64,000 nucleotides of DNA, from the IMG/VR virus record IMGVR_UViG_3300042460_000519, positions 1-64,000 of that record, one strand, 5' to 3'. Positions 59,001-64,000 of this stretch are shown here, one piece after another (position 1 is the stretch's first letter; each line of letters begins with the position of its first letter). The notes under the pieces were generated by a model that did not search any database, was not told where the DNA came from, and worked only from the letters and a program-made list of their open reading frames with translations. The translations under genes and the position numbers were made by a program. This DNA is from a virus.

Positions 59001-62000
59001 AAAGTTAAAGAGAACTATATAAGTAAAGGTAAAGTTGCTGCATTAGGAGAAAAGAGATATAATGAACTTGTAAAAAGAACTATTAATTCAATAAGAACAA
59101 GAGGTATATCATTTAACGCTGATGAAGTGGTAACTATAAATGATGAGAATGCTAATTCAAGAGATTATGCTCCAGAACCTTTTTCTGTAGATTGGAAGAA
59201 ACATTCTACAGGAGCTCTTAAGTTTTTACTTTCTACGTTGTCAGAAAGAAAAGCATTAAACCAAACTAATGTTGAAAAATTAACACCATTAAAACCTGCT
59301 GCATATAGTCTATCTAATGAAGGATTTAAAATATTAAACTTTAATAGAGTGTTTTCTACATTGCTAGATAGACTTCACAATACAAATGATCCTGTTGAGT
59401 TTACTAATAAGTTTATACAACTTGCAAAAGAAGACTCAAACTATCTTTCTTTGTTTGTATCATTAGGAGGTAATACAGTTACACATGAATTTGATTTTAA
59501 TAATTTTGGAGAATCAGATTGGAAATTATTTATACAATTCTTTAATACATTCTCTAGACAAAAGCCAGAAGCATTAATTCAATACACGTCTGAAGAAGGA
59601 GATGTATATACAGGATCTGCAAATCTATTCACAACAGTTAAACAAACTACTGATGGATGGATTAATAACATGCGTACTATTGGTAAAGGTGAAGGTGGAT
59701 TAATTAGCTATGATAAAAAAGTATATAAAATAAACACTGTAGCAATTAAAGAATTTAGTTTTAAAAAATCTATAGATCAACTTAAGTTCTTAAATGCACT
59801 AGGAATAGAATTTGATCAAGGAACTTATAATGCTCTTAGTAATAGAGATATTATTATAAAAGGAGATACAACTACAGAGGTAAAAGAATTTAATAAAGCT
59901 GTATCTAAAATATATACACAACTAGGGAAGAATAATGACCTAATGACATTTGATGCTAAGCGATTAGCTATCAATGGCCCATTGAGAACATTAGCTGAAT
60001 TGTATACTAGAGTTAATAATCCTAATCAAGATTCTACATATTTTGGTGTAGAAGGACAACGTATTGGTGCTTTCTCAGAAAACAATGCTCCTTCTTATTT
60101 TGAGAATACATTTAATGAATCTAAAACATTAACAGAACTTCTAGAGAAAATGCCTCAATTAAATGATGTATATTCTAGAGGAAGTGAAATATTAAAACCA
60201 GGAGGACTTTTCTTTGATAAAGAAGGAACTAGAATTGCTGAAATTAAAGTTGGATACATACAGGGAAGTAAAAATTTACTTGATGGAGCAGCAAAGACTA
60301 CAGCTAAATTATCTAAAGGTCAAAGATTTGTACAAGAGATAAACCAAAATATTAATGGTAATTACTATGTGCTTATTCCTGGAGATAGTTCAACAGAGTG
60401 GATGATGAACTTAGGTAATGTCATTTCTATGGAAGATGTTATTGAAGGTAAACATTGGAATAAAGTATACAGTATATATAATAACTATTTGAATGATGAA
60501 ATTAATTTAGCATTAGCAGATAGAACACAAAACATTTATCAAAGAGCTAGGTCTCAAGAACTTAGAATAATGAAAGATGTTCTTCCAAAAACAATTGTTG
60601 ATAAAATAGAATCAATGATTGAAGGTGGAAAAACTTATGATGATATACAAACATACATTTCTGATAATAGAGGAGATATAAATTCTTCTATAAAAGATTT
60701 TGTTGAGGATATGTCAAAAGAAACAATTGATATATTATTAAACTCTAACCAAATCATGATGGTTGAAGAGGATGAATATGTTATTAATAAATTTGATACA
60801 GAGTTTTTAAATAAATATAACTTAGCTGGTGTAATAACATTTGATGAGCTATTAAACGTTATAAATTTTGTTAATATAAATTATCAAATAAACAATCAAG
60901 AATATCATAAAGTTTTATTTGGAGATCCATATCAATTCAAAACTGAGAAAGGAAAACTAGATGAAACAAAACGTATTAAATCATTTCTATCTGGAAGAAG
61001 AAGAACATTTAATATGACAGAGTATAATAACTTTTTAAATGACAAATACAATTCTGTAAATGGTATTGAGTTAGATGCTAAGACACCAGGTCATCATAAT
61101 TATAAATCATATACCAACACTGTTACACTTAACACTGTAGAGATTGTTGGTAGTATTGCCACTCTTCCTAATATCCCTAAAGAAATCAAGAATGAATTTG
61201 CAAAAACAGATGAAACAGATGCAATGTCTTGGTTGATGGATAATACACATAAAGAGATTGCTCTTAAAGAAGGACAGTGGTCAGCTCAAGCTGAAGCTTT
61301 CCATCAATGGCAAATGGCTTATACAAGAAGAGCATTTGATAAAAAGAAAATCAAAGAATACACAAGTGACAAACTAAGAGAGCTTGACAATAAACTATTA
61401 GCTTCTGATATGCCTAAGCATACTCTTGCTGTGAGAAAACCTATTGTATCTGGAAATAAGTTTAACAAAACAGAAATAGATCTTGTATTAGACAAAACTT
61501 CTCAGATTCCTTTATATTACAATATGGTTGAAGGAACTAATCTAGAAGAAATGTATATTCAAATGTTTGATCAAAACATTGGGTATAGTATTGTTACAAC
61601 TGGTAGAAAGGTGGGAGCAGAAGGATTACACAATGTTTACAATATAGATGGTACATTTAATACAGAGAAGTTTAATAATGTAACAGAGGTTCCTTGGATA
61701 GCATATGGTACACAAGTAGAAACTATGTCTGAAGGAGAAAAGACGCAGACAAGAGGATCTCAGCTTACAAAACTAGCTAGTTCAGATCTTTATGAAAATG
61801 GTGAGGCTATTACTGAAGAAGGTAAGAAAGCATACGAAAGAAACAATAAAGCATTAAATATGCTTAATGAGAATGCATATAATGAATTACTTAAAAGACT
61901 TGGTGTTGTAGATCTTGGAGATACATATGCTCTTGAGAACAAACAAATAATATCAGAAACTCTTATGTATGAAATGATGCGTAGAGATCTTTCTGAAAAT

Positions 62001-64000
62001 GCTATTGATACAATTCAATTAAATGAAGATGGTGAATTTATTATGCCATTTGAAGCTTCTCCTTCATATACACAAATAAAAAGTATTCTTTATTCTATGG
62101 TGAATAAAGCATTAATTTCTCCTGCAATGAGTGGAGCTCCACACGTACAGGTTCCTGTTACAATGTTTGAGCAAGCTACACAAGGAAGAAGTCTTGCTAT
62201 GAAAACTGATACAGGATGGGTTAAGATTTCTAAAGCTAAATATAAAACTCTTACAGAAGAAGAGAAGAAAGATGTAATGCTTACAGATGATACACTTAAG
62301 TTCTATGAAGATAAAGATGGTTCACGCTACTGTGAAGTGATGCTTCCTCATTGGTTTAAAGGTAAGTTTGGAAACAAAACAGATAAACAAATTATTGATT
62401 ATTTAAATACAGAAGAAGGTAAAAAGATATTAACTGGTATAGGATTTAGAATTCCTACACAAGCATTATCTTCTGTAGAAGTATTTAGAGTGAAAGGATT
62501 TTTACCACAATACATGGGATATACAGTGGTGGTTCCTTCAGAGATTACTAAAAAAGCAGGAAGTGACTTTGATATTGATAAATTAAACATCTATCTTAAA
62601 TCTGTATACGTTGATAAGAATGGAAATGTAAAATTAATTAAATGGCAAGGTTCTGAACAAGCTACAAAAGATTTCTTCACAAAGGTGTATGATGAATCAA
62701 CAGAAAGAAAAGCTTTAAAGAAAGCAGAACTTATAGAAGCTATTGATATATTGATCTATGGATTAGAAGATACTAAAGGATTATTAAATAAGTATGGAGA
62801 ATACATTCTTTCTATACAAGATAAATATGAAGATCCTTTTATGTTTAGAGCTGAAATAGAAAAACAATTAGATAGGTTAACTGATTCTAATTTGAATGCT
62901 GAAATAAGAACAGCAGAAGTTAATTCAATGTATAAAAAATCTCTTGAGAATGAATACTATGAATCATTAGAAGAACTTCTTACACTTGAAGAAAACTTTA
63001 TTAAACTAATTACACCTATAGATGACGCAGGTCTTGAGAAAATTTCTGAAGTGCTAGACAATGCTAGAGGGTATAGTGAAACAAATGTAAAAGGAAAACT
63101 TATTAATAGAAACTTTATGACTAACATGCGTCATGCATTCATCACTGGTAAGAGATGGGTTGGTATAGCAGCTGTTAATATTACAAATCTTTCGTTAAGA
63201 CAGAAGAGTAAAGTGTATTTAGATCCTTCTAAATTACCTCTTCTTCCTAAGAATGAACGTAAGTTTGTAAAAGATCTATCTATTGTTCTTCCTCATAATA
63301 CATTGGAAGTTGATGGACAAACTTATGTTTCTTTATCAGGAACAAGAACAGCTGATCTTAAACAATTTATTTCACAAAGACTTTCTGGATATGCTACAGC
63401 ATTTGTGGATATTGCAAATAAACCATTCATCACTAAAATTATAAAGAGTGACATAGTAGTTTCTACATTTATGTTCTTAGAATCTATAGGTGCTGGAAAT
63501 TCAGGAATATATTTCTTGAACCAACCTATTATAGAAAAGTATTTAGAATACTTAGATGGTATAGGATCAAAAAGTGTTATGGGAAAAGATAATCTTACTT
63601 ACATAAGAAATATGTTCCCTACAACAGAAAAAGCAATAGAAGATGCTAGTATATCTGTAGAAGGATTATTAGGTAATATATCACAATATGCAGAGAAAGG
63701 AAAATTTGATGCTGCAAAAAATGCTGAACAACAATTAATATTAAATGAGTTTATTAAATATAAAATATTAGCAGATCAGTTATTTAGTTATACACAAGCT
63801 ACAAACTATGATACAACAAAGTTTGGTAGTTCAGATTTATATTTCAAAAAGCAATTAGGAACAATTGCTGCAAGTAATTTTAATTTGATTTCTAATGTTA
63901 ATGACGTATTAGAAAATACATTTATAGGAAAGCAAGCTGAGTTATTAGGAAAATCATTCAATGCTTTTGGAGCAATAATGAAAACAGAAGATCCTAAGAT
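53031..64000 (+). CDS. Giant virion RNA polymerase polyprotein, 5' part (more than 3656 aa)
   Basis: A single frame open from ATG at 53031 to the window edge with no stop (incomplete at the 3' end). N-terminal region: hydrophobic stretches at about 110-135 (GAFALGTFGQSFATIP), 204-238 (GFMVGAIGGAIAQDAIIGAV) and 488-503. A long helical middle follows. Residues 1816-1825 have YHEIFEAIY, a zincin-like site with HExxE (H1819, E1823). RNA polymerase blocks lie at 2,790 onward: RKPIVSGNKFNKTEIDLV, ETMSEGEKTQTRGSQLTKL, and FRIPTQALSSVEVFRVKGFLPQYMGYTVVVP followed by D3179-F-D3181-I-D3183, the metal-binding motif known from the crass-like virion polymerase. It probably transcribes early genes after ejection. 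Confidence 0.85.
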   Translation, partial: MPIFDNDLIDNVSNRNYDQEDVNIGSGLGADREIDSQIGLAMPGQYNDSFRGISPEEARFFKGSTIRTPNSPFGMVSKSELLANQRYPLYERGINLENVYGLQQSGLSQLGNGLIKMGAFALGTFGQSFATIPNTISAAKNLSLKDLSNPDGYEASIDDWIKNVEDYFPNYVTEYEKSRGLATAIPFTYGSANFWGDKILKNSGFMVGAIGGAIAQDAIIGAVTEGVGAVPLVAAQLGRASLYLNKLFAGTNKVDKVLDLARAAGKSEKTLLNIERLGQLAAATKLNNGFRYGMSIYGSARTEAAIESRESYRTIKEQLTEQYKIDNFGEDPTPEVIQQIEDYATDAMNTRFGMNMALLTVSNSVQFGNLFKSFTGAQKGITSSALKDFGSAGKVGLKEGTLDTFEKKLPQTFSGKAWEFAKPKAINIFTEGVYEEGGQFATQKGVEDYYTRKYKSGKESWDFVKEAMASTSKGMAEQFGSSEGIESMVIGAITAAITGPVVDRVTGKSKADNQRLNSTLNILNQYGMTGVLSDKYEDTSRSVEIAKQMNEAVNSGNIFKFKNLKSDMFFGFVNSRIPIGMHDVTIEQLNMLKDLPKEEFEKTFGMDFNSSNQSTVSGYVDALITKANNINDISTSLNSTFNNPYSRIIDPKTDDEKVESLKYNMFNNWKTDLANFSYTQQDSNQRIADIQTAISNINPLLTNDLLTLTTSEKGLKELSDAYQQKANLLSESLANLSPAERTAKREEIKKLRTLSEKISIALNSNKIDDAKLFNELINFELAGQDFSQPNNLRIDQSTGLIEYAEDLNKLNARKEQAATSFEDLSTEKGFDKYFAQEEEIQKEKEEQAETITSPDDEKFGFLNKTGKKETAEVGREYQVPGFSTAKVRKAGEQFKVISPTGEITFYDTQIEAKQAADDLNVDFAELTTVKVIGLNEDGTIKVEDLAGNIQNINPSLLKGYEKIQTEEEKLAKDKETLDKELEKLAPTAGSVQSVSPTPGEFIGTDSKAKDVDIVFLATTSPSEDTAGNEANNLPHIKRARTFLNNFKFFKNRNKIKAIIVTPSNVNELGLEGLIQLSYNKNITDPLTEDETNVEKGFMAQVFIIQTPEGNFFVNEKGEKLNKIGEDSDTILDNVVFQTMTSASLFTEGGYTKIRKGQEEQADIALEAYKIFRQELFGQTGYTPYPFAISRGIPNQNIVNGVYEDNHMSDILGPNADKIIAEHNGLIEVVTTGQVENNAELLSFPEGTTLIRFGDLLDFANNKVLTNKQANNVFHVINAMAKDLIAKSSTAKAGKPDYGYITFLKNVLYFKFKGSPTTPSQISIDTATMNFKIGDKSFPFSQIESRKQELMDALQEAFISVNNKTLTDLGTSKEFTEYVADKDGNLTKVVWPNYQSFLLASKNPDGSARSVGETPLITHTAKPTDNTNSYKQKYSYITGTDILPYDKVPVKEAKPAPTQDKNKIGEYEVNTSTPQKFPINSGDILFTATLSPEGEVAVDVKSNQTISDLSTDPVKIKTIDSSLKAKLSPEEIEQFDKTYSNEEKAKLYFKAAITQSLNKTLAEQQATPTAVEEQVVQPIAPPEVVAQQDIEAKKADIEKKVNSLPDNLLFITHITSEGNAVNIFNDNLLMPAGVSSTTGIVTKEQLKQILFDLAEGKSPHRGYLDMFIGAIDRLTLENTNGKSLQDKLENYLDENFIQDVAKTQLPSSLNIGYFTDGVLNTKYDTQIEEKLAEDAPYDPSKIIKEDDAPEFRMVGEDDSSDRMTNSELEAFKEWHAKNVPFIPFEILENIIKRGNITAWGVFENGVAKFVRGGLRGTEYHEIFEAIYADFLTETEKNNLLNEFRNKKGEFIDRQSGKKIAYIDATDKQAKERIADDFADFRLGKLPARSLGESVRNLFKRIMDFFKSFVSKPSMKNELFKAIDSGKFKETKLSERAKALSPEYRAIQGLTEEQTNNYINDMVFQVSRIIFREGNKDALFNPEQLTGNEVFDKVKENYISKGKVAALGEKRYNELVKRTINSIRTRGISFNADEVVTINDENANSRDYAPEPFSVDWKKHSTGALKFLLSTLSERKALNQTNVEKLTPLKPAAYSLSNEGFKILNFNRVFSTLLDRLHNTNDPVEFTNKFIQLAKEDSNYLSLFVSLGGNTVTHEFDFNNFGESDWKLFIQFFNTFSRQKPEALIQYTSEEGDVYTGSANLFTTVKQTTDGWINNMRTIGKGEGGLISYDKKVYKINTVAIKEFSFKKSIDQLKFLNALGIEFDQGTYNALSNRDIIIKGDTTTEVKEFNKAVSKIYTQLGKNNDLMTFDAKRLAINGPLRTLAELYTRVNNPNQDSTYFGVEGQRIGAFSENNAPSYFENTFNESKTLTELLEKMPQLNDVYSRGSEILKPGGLFFDKEGTRIAEIKVGYIQGSKNLLDGAAKTTAKLSKGQRFVQEINQNINGNYYVLIPGDSSTEWMMNLGNVISMEDVIEGKHWNKVYSIYNNYLNDEINLALADRTQNIYQRARSQELRIMKDVLPKTIVDKIESMIEGGKTYDDIQTYISDNRGDINSSIKDFVEDMSKETIDILLNSNQIMMVEEDEYVINKFDTEFLNKYNLAGVITFDELLNVINFVNINYQINNQEYHKVLFGDPYQFKTEKGKLDETKRIKSFLSGRRRTFNMTEYNNFLNDKYNSVNGIELDAKTPGHHNYKSYTNTVTLNTVEIVGSIATLPNIPKEIKNEFAKTDETDAMSWLMDNTHKEIALKEGQWSAQAEAFHQWQMAYTRRAFDKKKIKEYTSDKLRELDNKLLASDMPKHTLAVRKPIVSGNKFNKTEIDLVLDKTSQIPLYYNMVEGTNLEEMYIQMFDQNIGYSIVTTGRKVGAEGLHNVYNIDGTFNTEKFNNVTEVPWIAYGTQVETMSEGEKTQTRGSQLTKLASSDLYENGEAITEEGKKAYERNNKALNMLNENAYNELLKRLGVVDLGDTYALENKQIISETLMYEMMRRDLSENAIDTIQLNEDGEFIMPFEASPSYTQIKSILYSMVNKALISPAMSGAPHVQVPVTMFEQATQGRSLAMKTDTGWVKISKAKYKTLTEEEKKDVMLTDDTLKFYEDKDGSRYCEVMLPHWFKGKFGNKTDKQIIDYLNTEEGKKILTGIGFRIPTQALSSVEVFRVKGFLPQYMGYTVVVPSEITKKAGSDFDIDKLNIYLKSVYVDKNGNVKLIKWQGSEQATKDFFTKVYDESTERKALKKAELIEAIDILIYGLEDTKGLLNKYGEYILSIQDKYEDPFMFRAEIEKQLDRLTDSNLNAEIRTAEVNSMYKKSLENEYYESLEELLTLEENFIKLITPIDDAGLEKISEVLDNARGYSETNVKGKLINRNFMTNMRHAFITGKRWVGIAAVNITNLSLRQKSKVYLDPSKLPLLPKNERKFVKDLSIVLPHNTLEVDGQTYVSLSGTRTADLKQFISQRLSGYATAFVDIANKPFITKIIKSDIVVSTFMFLESIGAGNSGIYFLNQPIIEKYLEYLDGIGSKSVMGKDNLTYIRNMFPTTEKAIEDASISVEGLLGNISQYAEKGKFDAAKNAEQQLILNEFIKYKILADQLFSYTQATNYDTTKFGSSDLYFKKQLGTIAASNFNLISNVNDVLENTFIGKQAELLGKSFNAFGAIMKTEDPK

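Noticed and set aside
54125-62590. Many leftward frames of 60-136 codons in the right-hand 11 kb.
   Set aside because: They lie wholly within the single large rightward frame and show shadow composition; no leader or packing supports them.
1-64000. Alternative genetic code, as known in some crass-like phages.
   Set aside because: TAA, TGA and TAG all end well-supported genes (for example TAG at 24,463, 28,477 and 29,645), and no key gene needs read-through.

Overview
This window is a 64 kb piece of a large, AT-rich, tailed double-stranded DNA phage genome, and it reads best as a crAss-like phage (order Crassvirales, podovirus-type virion) infecting a Bacteroidota host, probably a Flavobacterium-type bacterium. 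The support is the order of head and tail genes, two IHF-like proteins among the structural genes, and a giant open reading frame at the right end. That frame carries the DFDID metal-binding motif and flanking blocks of the crAss-like virion RNA polymerase. The host assignment rests on translation leaders of the AAATAAA type without Shine-Dalgarno sequences, promoters resembling the Bacteroidota pattern TTG-N(17-23)-TAnnTTTG, and a lipoprotein whose acidic residues after the lipobox cysteine resemble the Bacteroidota surface-export signal. TAA, TAG and TGA all end genes, so no recoding is needed.

Layout. Positions 1-11,824 hold a leftward block of about 32 mostly tiny genes, many coupled by ATGA overlaps. 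The recognisable ones are a family B DNA polymerase, a ParB-like protein, a lipoprotein, several small membrane proteins and a zinc-ribbon protein. Three stretches without genes lie here: 7,417-7,985, 10,214-10,312 and 10,994-11,308. The last has iteron-like repeats. At 11,825-12,195 transcription diverges, and the gap is G-rich and then AT-rich.

From 12,196 everything runs rightward. A short regulatory set (winged-helix-like protein, IHF-like protein, zinc-ribbon protein) precedes the packaging and head genes: possible small terminase, large terminase, portal, acidic scaffold-like protein, major capsid protein. Neck and other structural genes follow. At 25-33 kb there is a block of adhesin-like proteins built from shuffled domains joined by Ser/Thr-repeat linkers, plus a collar-type tail-fibre protein. 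Tandem terminators close this block. A tail block follows at 33-45.6 kb: metallophosphoesterase, ring proteins, a second IHF-like protein, a large nozzle/muzzle-like protein and a predicted metalloprotease-containing protein. Last come very large virion or cargo proteins at 45.6-64 kb, ending with the truncated RNA polymerase gene.

The most notable observations are these. (1) A dyad element, TTATAACTA-N3/4-(A/G)(A/G)TTATAA in outline, recurs almost unchanged at three starts of rightward transcription units. (2) The muzzle gene seems to have been split by insertion of adhesin modules. (3) Linkers are perfect Ser-Thr repeats in protein but scrambled by synonymous codons in DNA. (4) The RNA polymerase polypeptide exceeds 3,650 residues and carries a zincin-like site with HExxE instead of HExxH. 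No lysis genes, helicase, primase, tRNA genes, integrase or CRISPR array were recognised in this part of the genome.
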